Assembly (NCBI GenBank): GCA_021463145.1 | Contig: JAJTWZ010000041.1 | Coordinates: 1 to 37,764 of the forward strand | Length of the DNA stretch: 37,764 nucleotides | Direction: 5' to 3' | Source of the DNA: Blastocatellia bacterium | GTDB lineage: Bacteria; Acidobacteriota; Blastocatellia; UBA7656; JADIYM01 | Shown: one piece after another, positions 17,800 through 25,538 of the stretch | Layout: every line of letters begins with the position of its first letter | Numbering within the stretch: position 1 is the first letter of the stretch | The notes under the pieces: model-generated | The model's input: the letters and a program-made list of their open reading frames with translations, nothing else | Database searches by the model: none | What the model was told of the DNA's origin: nothing | Translations under genes and position numbers: made by a program

Positions 17800-18933
17800 G
17801 TGCTGACCTTCATCGTCAAGCGGCTGCTTCAGGTCGTCCCGCTAGTCCTCGTCATCATGACGCTCACGTTCTTCGTGATGCGGCTCGCGCCCGGCAATCC
17901 GTTCGCAAGCGAGCGGCAGCTCTCGGCCGTCATCCAGCAAAACCTCAATCGGCGATTCGGGCTCGACCGGCCGATTTTCTATTTCTCGATCCAGGAATCG
18001 TGGACGCAATTCGACGCCAGCGGCAACGTCGAGTACGTGAACCGCAGCATCTTCCGGCCACTTGATCCGCCGGAAACTCGCTCGTTCTCCATCGTTCGCT
18101 GGAACGGAATGGACAACCAGTACAACTCATATTTTTTCGGGAGGCACGTGACCGACGAAGCGACAGGAGCGCGAACCTGGGAGTGGGGCGTAGCCGGTGG
18201 AAACTTCGGTCCGTCGACCAGGTTTACGGATGCTCGAAACGTCACCGATATCATCCTCGCCGGCCTGCCGCTTTCCCTCAGTCTCGGCCTCCTCGCGTAC
18301 CTGATTGCGCTTGCCGCCGGCATTCCAGTCGGCATCGTCGCGGCCTACAAGCAGAACACATCGGTCGATTACGCCTCCATGGCCAGCGCGGTGCTCGGGC
18401 TCTCGGTTCCGGCGCTCGTGCTCGGTCCGGTGCTGATCGTCACGTTCTCGCTGACTTTTTATCTTCTGCCGCCAGCACTGATGGAATGGGTCGACGTCGG
18501 CCCGTTCTCGGTTCCGAACATCCGCTTCCTCATCCTGCCGGCGCTGACGCTTTCGGCGGTCTACACGGCGTACATTGCGCGGCTGATGCGAGCCGCGATG
18601 CTCGAGACGCTCAGGACCGACTATGTGCGCACCGCGCGAGCCAAGGGGCTAAGCGAATGGAAAGTCGTGCTTCGGCACGCGCTGCGTGGCGCAATTCTAC
18701 CGGTCGTGTCGTTCACGGGGCCGGCGCTCGCGTTTCTGATCGGCGGCACGATAGTGGTGGAACGGGTCTTTGCGCTCGCGGGTCTCGGACAGTTCTTCCT
18801 TCAGTCGGCCAACAATCGCGACTACACACTGACGCTGGGCATCGTTTTCTTCGTGGCGATTCTGCTCATCGTCATGAACCTGCTGGTCGACGTCGCCTAC
18901 GCGATCATCGATCCCAGGATCAAGTACTCCTGA
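17800..18933 (+). CDS. oppB: Peptide ABC transporter permease (OppB/DppB type) with a long periplasmic insert
   Basis: This 377-residue protein starts at GTG 17800, preceded by GAGG. The first membrane helix (LLQVVPLVLVIMTLTFFVMRLAPGNPF) carries the family's APG(N/D)PF signature. The ABC permease coupling (EAA-like) loop is TDYVRTARAKGLSEWKVVLRHALRGAILPV near residues 270-300. The chain is longer than the usual 306-340 residues. The excess lies between TM1 and TM2 at about residues 55-145 (QESWTQFDASGNVEYVN..., a tryptophan-rich extracytoplasmic segment). It forms the translocation pore with the OppC gene product, whose start codon overlaps this stop (TGATG). Confidence 0.93.
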   Translation: MLTFIVKRLLQVVPLVLVIMTLTFFVMRLAPGNPFASERQLSAVIQQNLNRRFGLDRPIFYFSIQESWTQFDASGNVEYVNRSIFRPLDPPETRSFSIVRWNGMDNQYNSYFFGRHVTDEATGARTWEWGVAGGNFGPSTRFTDARNVTDIILAGLPLSLSLGLLAYLIALAAGIPVGIVAAYKQNTSVDYASMASAVLGLSVPALVLGPVLIVTFSLTFYLLPPALMEWVDVGPFSVPNIRFLILPALTLSAVYTAYIARLMRAAMLETLRTDYVRTARAKGLSEWKVVLRHALRGAILPVVSFTGPALAFLIGGTIVVERVFALAGLGQFFLQSANNRDYTLTLGIVFFVAILLIVMNLLVDVAYAIIDPRIKYS

Positions 18934-19916
18934 TGCACGCCGGAGACTCCACGGCCTGCGATGGCACGCGCTCGATGCCTCCGCCGGGGGCTGGGCCGGT
19001 TCCCGTCTCGGAGCTCGTCGAAGGCACCAGTCTCTGGACCGATGCGTGGCGGCGCTTGCGCAGGAACCGCCTCGCGGTGTTCGGAGGTGCTGTCCTTGCG
19101 GTCATTGCAGTCCTTTCGATTGCAGGCGCGCTCCAACTCGCCAGCCAGTCGGCTTCGCCTTTCTTCAACTGGATTCCGGATCCGCTGCCGCACCGGTTCG
19201 ATATCACGAACCTCGAGATCGCAAACGAGCCTCCGAGCTGGTCGCACTGGATGGGAACCGACATCCTCGGGCGCGACCTCTTCGTGCGTCTGATGGTCGG
19301 TGGAGCGATTTCGCTCACGGTCGGACTGGTGTCGACGGCGGTCAGCTTTGCGATCGGTGTGTCGTACGGGGCGATTTCCGGCTATCTCGGTGGCCGAACG
19401 GACCAGGCGATGATGCGCATCGTCGACATAATCTACTCGTTGCCGTACATCTTTCTCGTCATCGTCCTGGTTTCGATTGCAGGCCGCAGCTTCCTGATTC
19501 TCTTCGCGGCGTTGGGCGCCGTGTCGTGGCTTACCATGGCACGGATCGTTCGCGGGCAGGTGCTGTCGCTCAAGAACCAGGAGTTCGTCGAGGCCGCGCG
19601 CTGTGTGGGCGCATCGGAGTTCGCGACGATCTTCCGGCACATCGTGCCGAACACGCTGGGACCGGTGATCGTGTACACGACGCTGACGGTGCCTACCGTG
19701 ATGCTGCAGGAGGCGTTTCTGTCGTTCCTCGGCCTCGGAGTGCCTCCGCCGTTTTCGTCGTGGGGCACGCTGGTGAACGACGGCGTGGCGGCAATGGCCA
19801 TTTATCCCTGGCAACTTCTCTTTCCTGCGTTGACGCTCGCGTTCACCTTGTTGAGCCTGAACTTCGTCGGCGACGGATTGCGCGACGCCCTCGATCCGCA
19901 GATGCGAAAGGAATAG
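18933..19916 (+). CDS. oppC: Peptide ABC transporter permease (OppC/DppC type)
   Basis: This 327-residue protein starts at ATG 18933, overlapping the oppB stop by one base, which indicates translational coupling. An N-terminal OppC_N segment (DAWRRLRRNRLAVFGGAVLAVIAVLSI) leads to the conserved HWMGTDILGRDLF motif. The coupling loop NQEFVEAARCVGASEFATIFRHIVPN and the final LNFVGDGLRDALDPQ are classic OppC/DppC. It pairs with OppB. No ATP-binding subunit (OppD/OppF) follows; moeA comes 32 bases later. The transporter must take its ATPases from elsewhere in the genome. Confidence 0.95.
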   Translation: MHAGDSTACDGTRSMPPPGAGPVPVSELVEGTSLWTDAWRRLRRNRLAVFGGAVLAVIAVLSIAGALQLASQSASPFFNWIPDPLPHRFDITNLEIANEPPSWSHWMGTDILGRDLFVRLMVGGAISLTVGLVSTAVSFAIGVSYGAISGYLGGRTDQAMMRIVDIIYSLPYIFLVIVLVSIAGRSFLILFAALGAVSWLTMARIVRGQVLSLKNQEFVEAARCVGASEFATIFRHIVPNTLGPVIVYTTLTVPTVMLQEAFLSFLGLGVPPPFSSWGTLVNDGVAAMAIYPWQLLFPALTLAFTLLSLNFVGDGLRDALDPQMRKE

Positions 19917-19948
19917 TCTTGCGGACCATTTTCGGGAAGGGGATTCGG

Positions 19949-21196
19949 ATGCCGGAAGTAGACAAAAAGGAACCACTGTTGACGGTCGAGCAGGCGCGCG
20001 AGCGCGTTCTCGAGGCGATACGCCCGATCGCTGGCGAGCGCGTTTCGCTCGCCGATGCACATTGCAGAGTACTTGCAGAATCGATCGTTGCCGGCCACGA
20101 CATACCGGCGCACGACAACACGGCAATGGACGGGTACGCCGTGCAAGCGGCCGACGTCGCTACGGCGACTCGCGAGACTCCGGTGACGCTGGCCGTGATC
20201 GAAACCCTGCCGGCCGGATACGTTGCGTCGCGCACGGTCGAGCCAGGGACGGCGATCCGAATAATGACCGGGGCGCCGATGCCGGATGGCGCTGACGCCG
20301 TCGTCATCGTCGAGGTGACCGAGTCGGAGGGTGACGAGGTCCGGGTCTTCAGGTCCGTGGCGCCCGGCGCAAGCATCCGGCGACGCGGCGAGGACGTGAC
20401 GGCGGGTACGGTTGTGTTCGCTCACGGGACGGACCTTCGCGCCGGAGAGATCGGATTCCTGGCGTCCCTGGGACGTCCGTATGTGACAGTTTCGCGACGG
20501 CCCCGGGTGGCGATACTTTCCACCGGCGACGAACTGATCGAGGCTGGCCAGCCGGCGGAGGCCGGCAAGCTCGTTAACTCGAATGCTTTCTCGCTTGCGG
20601 CTCTGGCGAAAGAGGCCGGAGCGGAAGCCACGGTGCTTCCGATCGCGCGCGACACGCTCGAGGACATCTCGGCGGCGCTCGTCGCGGCGGCCGAAGCCGA
20701 TGTGGTGGTGACGAGCGGCGGCGTATCGGTGGGCGACTTCGACTTCGTCAAGGCGGCGCTCGATGGACTCGGCGCCCGGACGAACTTCTGGCGTATCGCG
20801 ATGAAACCTGGAAAGCCGGTCGTGTTCGCCGAACTGCGGGGGAGGCCGTTCTTCGGACTCCCGGGAAATCCGGTGTCGTGCATGGTCGGATTTCACCTTT
20901 TCGTCTGGCCTGCGCTCAGAAAGATGCTGGGCGTCGAAGCCGGACGGCTGATGAGGCCGGAGGTGACGGCCGTGCTTTCCGGACCGGTCAAGTCATCCGG
21001 AGAGCGAAGGAATTATCAGCGCGCGGTGATCGCCTGGCGAGACGGGCGGCTGGTGGCCGAGACGAAGAGGGCACAGGGATCTGGAGTGCTCTCGTCGATG
21101 GTCGCCGCAAACGGTCTGGTCGTCGTGCCGGAGGGAACCAGGCATATCGCCGAAGGCGAGTCGGTGAGGGTGCAGCTCATCGGCGAGATCGTGTGA
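19949..21196 (+). CDS. moeA: Molybdopterin molybdenumtransferase MoeA
   Basis: This 415-residue protein starts at ATG 19949 after GGAAGGGG. An in-frame TTG at 19919 is less likely. The N-terminal DNTAMDGYAV motif (56-65), the MoCF-type STGDEL near 191, TSGGVSVGDFDFVK and the substrate-loop GLPGNPVSCMVGF near 305 are all intact. The C-terminal MoeA domain IV is present (GERRNYQRAVI... AQGSGVLSSMVAANGLVVVPEG). MoeA inserts molybdate into adenylylated molybdopterin, the last shared step of Mo-cofactor synthesis in the cytoplasm. It sits close behind oppC, possibly by read-through. Functionally it fits the Mo/W formate dehydrogenase encoded at 25539-30265. Confidence 0.96.
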   Translation: MPEVDKKEPLLTVEQARERVLEAIRPIAGERVSLADAHCRVLAESIVAGHDIPAHDNTAMDGYAVQAADVATATRETPVTLAVIETLPAGYVASRTVEPGTAIRIMTGAPMPDGADAVVIVEVTESEGDEVRVFRSVAPGASIRRRGEDVTAGTVVFAHGTDLRAGEIGFLASLGRPYVTVSRRPRVAILSTGDELIEAGQPAEAGKLVNSNAFSLAALAKEAGAEATVLPIARDTLEDISAALVAAAEADVVVTSGGVSVGDFDFVKAALDGLGARTNFWRIAMKPGKPVVFAELRGRPFFGLPGNPVSCMVGFHLFVWPALRKMLGVEAGRLMRPEVTAVLSGPVKSSGERRNYQRAVIAWRDGRLVAETKRAQGSGVLSSMVAANGLVVVPEGTRHIAEGESVRVQLIGEIV

Positions 21197-21716
21197 GTCG
21201 GCGACGCGCCCCGATGCTCTCGTGAGGCCCTCGTGTCCCACGGCGGACCCGCTCGCTGGCGCTCGCGGTACTGATCCGACCGGCGCGCCTTGATCCATCC
21301 GTTAGCGCGGCGGTGGAGTCCGCTGCCGTTGATTGCGGCCGATCGCGGCGGGCCGGGGTTGGTCGGGGCTGACTGTGGCCGATTGCGGATGGCCGCGGTT
21401 GGCCGGAGCTGATCGGGGCTGCGCAGCGCTGGATGCGAGCGGCTGCTGCCGGATGCGAGCCGTGCCAGCGCGCCAGTCCGGATCAGTACCGCGAGCGCCA
21501 GCGAGCGGGTCTGTCTCCGCACTCGGCACGCCGTGATGTCGTCCCCGCCCTCGTGTCCCACGGCGGACCCGCTCGCTGGCGCTCGCGGTACTGATCCGAC
21601 CGGCGCGCCTGATCCATCCGCGGGAGCAGTGGTGGAGGCCTCTACGGCCTTGCGGACGCGCTTCCACATGCGCAAACCTAACGCTTCGAGTCATACCAAC
21701 ACGTGGAGGCGATGCC
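21197..21716. repeat. Gene-free repeat cluster with a large cruciform
   Basis: A near-identical direct repeat of about 75 bp lies at 21227-21301 and 21547-21620, with one indel. Between them an inverted copy creates perfect 32-bp arms at 21480-21511 and 21566-21597. The core GATCAGTACCGCGAG matches the cluster at 15353-15547. No gene is supported here; frames through it encode Arg/Pro/Ser-rich peptides. Confidence 0.85.
21330..21440. repeat. Imperfect GC-rich tandem repeats
   Basis: Degenerate units with recurring pieces such as GGTTGGTCGGGGCTGA, GGTTGGCCGGAGCTGA and GGCCGATTGCGGATGG follow each other between the two copies of the longer direct repeat. The unit is roughly 30-40 bases. The sequence looks non-coding. 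Confidence 0.5.
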
Positions 21717-23831
21717 GTGAAAGTGAGCATTCAGGCGATGTGTGTACTCTGCGCGATCGTGATGGGAGGTAGCGTGGTCCTCGGCAAGGGTGCGGTCAAA
21801 CCGCCGGTCGCAAAGAAAATCCCCAGGAAGACCGAGATCCACGGGCGCACGCTCGTCGACGACTACTTCTGGATGCGCGAGAAGACGAACCCGGAAGTCA
21901 TCGCGAACCTGAAGGCGGAAAACGCCTTCGCGGACTCCATGACCGCTGGCGCGGCCCGCTTCCGCTCGACCCTGTACGACGAGATGCTCCGGCGCATCAA
22001 GGAAACCGACGTCAACGTTCCGTACCGCCAGGGCGGCTACTACTACTACACCCGGACACAGGCCGGTAAGCAGTACCCCATCTTCTGCCGAAAACGCGGA
22101 AGCCTCGAAGCCGCCGAAGAGGTCGTCCTCGACGAGAACAGAATGGCCGCCGACAGCGCCTATTTCAGCCTCGGCGACACTGAAGTCAGCGACGACGGCA
22201 ACCTCCTCGCCTATACCACCGACACCACGGGATTCCGGCAGTACACGCTGCACATCAAGGATCTTCGAACCGGCAAGGTGCTCGGCGATACAGCCGAACG
22301 CATCACGTCGCTCGTCTGGGGCAACGACAACAAGACGCTCTTCTACACGCAGGAAGACGCGGTCACGAAGCGCTCCGACAAGTTCTATCGCCACGTGCTC
22401 GGCCGCTCGGGAGACGACCTGCTCTTCGACGAAAAGGACGAAAAGTACTCGATCTCCAGCTACCGCACGCGCAGCCGCGGCTACGTAGTCCTCACCAGCT
22501 TCAGCTCGACGACCAGCGAGTGCCGATACGTTCCGGCAGACCGGCCCGGCGAGGCTCCGGTTGTCCTCCTTCCGCGCCGCGAGAACCACGAGTACTACGT
22601 CGATCATCGCGGCGATCTCTTCTACATCCGCACGAACGACACCGGAAAGAATTTCAGGCTCGTGACGGCGCCGGTCGCGGATGCGCGAGTGGAGAACTGG
22701 GTCGAGAAGGTGCCTGCCCGCAAGGACGTCATGCTCGAAGGCATCGATTGCTTCGCGACTTTCGACGTGCTCCAGGAGCGGCGCCAGGGAGTCTCGCAAC
22801 TCCGCGTCGTCGATGCGAAGTCCGGCCAGTCGCACGACATTGCGTTTCCCGAGCCCGTATTCACAATCTGGGGCAATTCCAACGAAGAATTCGACGCGAC
22901 GAAGTACCGGCTTAACTATCAGTCATTCGTTCGGCCGAATACCGTCTACGACTACGACGTTGCGGCGCGAAAGCTCGAGGTTCTCAAGCAGCAGGAAGTC
23001 CTGGGCGGATATGACCCTTCCAGATACGGTTCCGAGCGCATCGAGGCGACGGCGAGCGACGGAACGAAGGTTCCCATCTCGCTCGTGTATCGAAAGGACC
23101 TGGTCCGTGACGGCTCGAGGCCGCTGCTGCTGGAGGGGTACGGATCCTACGGCTCTTCGAACGACGTCGACTTCTCGTCGAACCGGCTGAGCCTGCTCGA
23201 TCGCGGGGTCATCTTCGGCATCGCCCACATTCGCGGCGGTGGAGAGATGGGCAAGGAGTGGCACGATCAGGGCAAGATGATGGTGAAGAAGAACACCTTT
23301 ACCGACTTCATCGCCTGCGCAGACCACCTCGTGGCCGAGAAGTACACGTCGCGCGACAAACTGGTGATCACGGGCGGCAGCGCGGGTGGCCTGCTCATGG
23401 GCGCCGTCACGAACATGCGGCCCGACCTGGCGAAGGCCGTCGTGTCGTACGTTCCATATGTCGACGTGATAAACACCATGCTCGACAACACGATTCCGCT
23501 GACTTCGGTCGAGTACCTCGAGTGGGGCAATCCGAACGAGAAAGCTGCCTTCGAGTACATGCTGAGTTACTCGCCATACGACAACGTCGAACGGAAAGCG
23601 TATCCGACGATGCTGGTGCGCACGTCGCTCAACGACAGCCAGGTCATGTACTGGGAGCCGGCGAAGTACGTCGCCAAGCTACGCGCCATGAAGACGGACT
23701 CCAATCTGTTGCTGTTCAAGGTGAAACTCGAGCCCGGCGGCCACGGCGGCGCGAGCGGCCGTTACGACCGCCTCAAGGACACGGCGTTCGACTACGCATT
23801 CATCCTCGGTCAGATGGGTATCTCGAAATGA
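21717..23831 (+). CDS. Exported oligopeptidase B-like prolyl oligopeptidase family serine peptidase (S9A)
   Basis: This 704-residue protein starts at GTG 21717, with GGAGG 7 bases upstream. ATG 21712 is out of frame. The N-terminus looks like a signal peptide (AMCVLCAIVMGGSVVLGKG), unlike cytoplasmic PtrB. The beta-propeller domain spans about 60-430. The alpha/beta-hydrolase domain holds the triad S555 (GGSAGG), D640 (LNDSQV) and H676 (GGHGG). The VPYVDVINTMLD and PLTSVEYLEWGNP segments are specific to oligopeptidase B rather than prolyl oligopeptidase, suggesting cleavage of short peptides after Lys/Arg. The length is close to the usual ~690. It is probably extracytoplasmic and peptide-degrading, in keeping with the neighbouring Opp genes. 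It is monocistronic and ends at a strong hairpin. Confidence 0.94.
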   Translation: MKVSIQAMCVLCAIVMGGSVVLGKGAVKPPVAKKIPRKTEIHGRTLVDDYFWMREKTNPEVIANLKAENAFADSMTAGAARFRSTLYDEMLRRIKETDVNVPYRQGGYYYYTRTQAGKQYPIFCRKRGSLEAAEEVVLDENRMAADSAYFSLGDTEVSDDGNLLAYTTDTTGFRQYTLHIKDLRTGKVLGDTAERITSLVWGNDNKTLFYTQEDAVTKRSDKFYRHVLGRSGDDLLFDEKDEKYSISSYRTRSRGYVVLTSFSSTTSECRYVPADRPGEAPVVLLPRRENHEYYVDHRGDLFYIRTNDTGKNFRLVTAPVADARVENWVEKVPARKDVMLEGIDCFATFDVLQERRQGVSQLRVVDAKSGQSHDIAFPEPVFTIWGNSNEEFDATKYRLNYQSFVRPNTVYDYDVAARKLEVLKQQEVLGGYDPSRYGSERIEATASDGTKVPISLVYRKDLVRDGSRPLLLEGYGSYGSSNDVDFSSNRLSLLDRGVIFGIAHIRGGGEMGKEWHDQGKMMVKKNTFTDFIACADHLVAEKYTSRDKLVITGGSAGGLLMGAVTNMRPDLAKAVVSYVPYVDVINTMLDNTIPLTSVEYLEWGNPNEKAAFEYMLSYSPYDNVERKAYPTMLVRTSLNDSQVMYWEPAKYVAKLRAMKTDSNLLLFKVKLEPGGHGGASGRYDRLKDTAFDYAFILGQMGISK

Positions 23832-23835
23832 GAAG

Positions 23836-23873
23836 GGGCCACGAGTCTGACGCACAGGTCAGATCCGTGGCCC
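23836..23873. terminator. Bidirectional terminator-like hairpin
   Basis: GGGCCACG (23836-23843) pairs with CGTGGCCC (23866-23873). After one mismatch and a G-T pair, TCTGAC pairs with GTCAGA around the loop GCACAG. It lies between the convergent peptidase and kelch genes, starting a few bases after the first stop and ending 9 bases before the second. No long T run is seen. Confidence 0.7.
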
Positions 23874-23882
23874 ATCACCGGC

Positions 23883-25427
23883 TTACTGGAGGGGTCCGGC
23901 TACAACCCTGTTGTTGCCCTCGTTGCCTTCATCCACGACGCCGCCGAAATCGACGACGGTGATTATGAACCTGCCCGCTGCGGATACTCCGTTGGGCAGC
24001 TTTATCCGCTGCTTCTTCTTGAGATCGAACGTCGTCGATCCGCCCGCTGCCATCGCAGGAATTTCGCTCGTACGGATCAACGTGTCGGAGTCGTCCAAGT
24101 CGGAATCGTCGGACAGAAAGATCGACAGTGTGGCTGCGGAGGAACCGATCGTGCCCCCGTTTCGCACCACCAGAGTCCCTGAAATACGGCACTTGTTGTT
24201 CTTGCATTTCTGCGTTGGAGCCGTCGTCCACTCGCCCGACAAGTCCGCACTTTCCGGCGCGGTCTCAGCCCGCAAGACGAACGTGCGAGCGGTGACTGCG
24301 CTGCCGCTGGTCCGCCCTCCGAAGAGTACGACCGCCGGCCCCGGCGCCCCTCCCGCAAACGGAAAGTCCGCGACGTAGGCGGCGGCGCTTTCCGAGAGCT
24401 CGAGCGGAAGGTCCGGACCTTGCGAGAAGTTGATCGCAGGCCTGTCGGGATCTCCCTGCGCGATATAGGTACGGTTCGATCGAAGACCGCCACCAAGCTC
24501 TCCGCCGGCTATCAAAACCTTGCCGGCAGCTTCGGTCCCCGATGTCCCCGCCGGCGCAAATGTAGCAGTGGCGGCGAGAGCGAGGCCCGGAGGCGCCGCA
24601 CCCGATGTCTCGAGCCTCTGCAGGGCGCCCGTTTCGCGGTGCATCTCGAGAATGTCGGAATGAACGTCCACGGCCTTCGAACTGTCCCCGAGGGACTCTC
24701 CCCCGAACATCGCTATGGCGGCAGTGTTGCACTCGTCAAGTGGGGCAAATATGGAACAGATGGCAAAGAAGATTGCAATTACCCCGTATCGTCCACAATC
24801 CCCGATCGGGAGGATCTGGACGTCCTTGCCATCGGTCGCCGCAGCCGGAAACAGCCGGGTCCACGTTGAACTTGCCGGATCGAACACCCAGCGATCGATG
24901 AACGCTCCTTCGGACGACGTGCCGAATCCACCTCCGAAGTAGATCTTCTGTCCGTCGGAGACAGCCTGGTGGAGAGCACGAGGTGCGGGGCTCTCGCCCA
25001 CTATAGTCACCTTGGTCCACGCGTTCGCAGGCGGATCGAAGGACCAGACATCGTCGAGAAAACCGCCGCCGGAAGGACTGAGGCCCCCGAATACGAACAG
25101 TTTGCCGTCGACCGACGCAGCGGCGTGACTGCTGCGGGCAGGGGGTGGATTTGTAGCGTGCACCTGCGCAAAGGCTCCCGTAGATGAATCGAAGCGCCAC
25201 AAGTCGTCCGTTCCGGGCGTCGGGGTCCCGCCAAACAGGTAAATCTGGCCGCCAACCGCCGTCAGCGTGTGCCCGGCACGGGCCGACGGCCCGCCAGTAG
25301 AGGGCGTGATCTCGATCCACGCCAGATCGCCACGTGGCCTGGCGAACCCGGACGTTACGAAACCGGTGGACAGGCAGAGCATCGCGGTGACAAGAACAAG
25401 CGACCTGAGGCGAGTCGTATTCACCAT
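23883..25427 (-). CDS. Secreted kelch-repeat protein with C-terminal CARDB-like domain
   Basis: This 514-residue protein starts at ATG 25427, preceded by GGAGGG. The frame extends 15 codons further but without a ribosome site. It has a signal peptide (RLRSLVLVTAMLCLSTGFVTSGFA). Kelch motifs recur through residues about 35-370: GHTLTAVGGQIYLFGG, SSHAAASVDGKLFVFGG, LHQAVSDGQKIYFGGG, AAIAMFGG and GPAVVLFGG. These predict a beta-propeller. Residues about 395-514 form an Ig-like CARDB-type domain (GTLVVRNGGTIGSSAATLSIFLS ... VDEGNEGNNRV). No enzymatic residues are recognisable. It is probably an extracellular binding protein of unknown ligand. It lies downstream of the formate dehydrogenase operon but has its own 111-bp leader. 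Confidence 0.9.
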   Translation of the reverse strand: MVNTTRLRSLVLVTAMLCLSTGFVTSGFARPRGDLAWIEITPSTGGPSARAGHTLTAVGGQIYLFGGTPTPGTDDLWRFDSSTGAFAQVHATNPPPARSSHAAASVDGKLFVFGGLSPSGGGFLDDVWSFDPPANAWTKVTIVGESPAPRALHQAVSDGQKIYFGGGFGTSSEGAFIDRWVFDPASSTWTRLFPAAATDGKDVQILPIGDCGRYGVIAIFFAICSIFAPLDECNTAAIAMFGGESLGDSSKAVDVHSDILEMHRETGALQRLETSGAAPPGLALAATATFAPAGTSGTEAAGKVLIAGGELGGGLRSNRTYIAQGDPDRPAINFSQGPDLPLELSESAAAYVADFPFAGGAPGPAVVLFGGRTSGSAVTARTFVLRAETAPESADLSGEWTTAPTQKCKNNKCRISGTLVVRNGGTIGSSAATLSIFLSDDSDLDDSDTLIRTSEIPAMAAGGSTTFDLKKKQRIKLPNGVSAAGRFIITVVDFGGVVDEGNEGNNRVVAGPLQ

Positions 25428-25538
25428 GGCGTGTACCCTCCTTGTGCCGGTATATCGGCAACAGGAATTCACACCATTAATGGAGACGTCACGTTCTAAG
25501 ACGAACGCCGCCCTGCGAAGCCCGGACTCGATTCGAGC

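Noticed and set aside
18183-18932. N-terminal extension of the oppC frame across oppB
   Set aside because: The extra 250 codons are an out-of-frame reading of oppB. The real start is ATG 18933, coupled to the oppB stop.
15353-21620. Composite transposon around the opp-moeA segment
   Set aside because: No transposase, target-site duplication or terminal inverted repeat pair is seen. The repeats are intergenic clusters only, so only a recombination hypothesis is kept.
21016-21730. Minus-strand frames through the 21.2-21.7 kb repeats
   Set aside because: Their peptides are translations of repeat units (recurring ARGTDP- and DQYRERQRAG-type strings) and have no gene signals.
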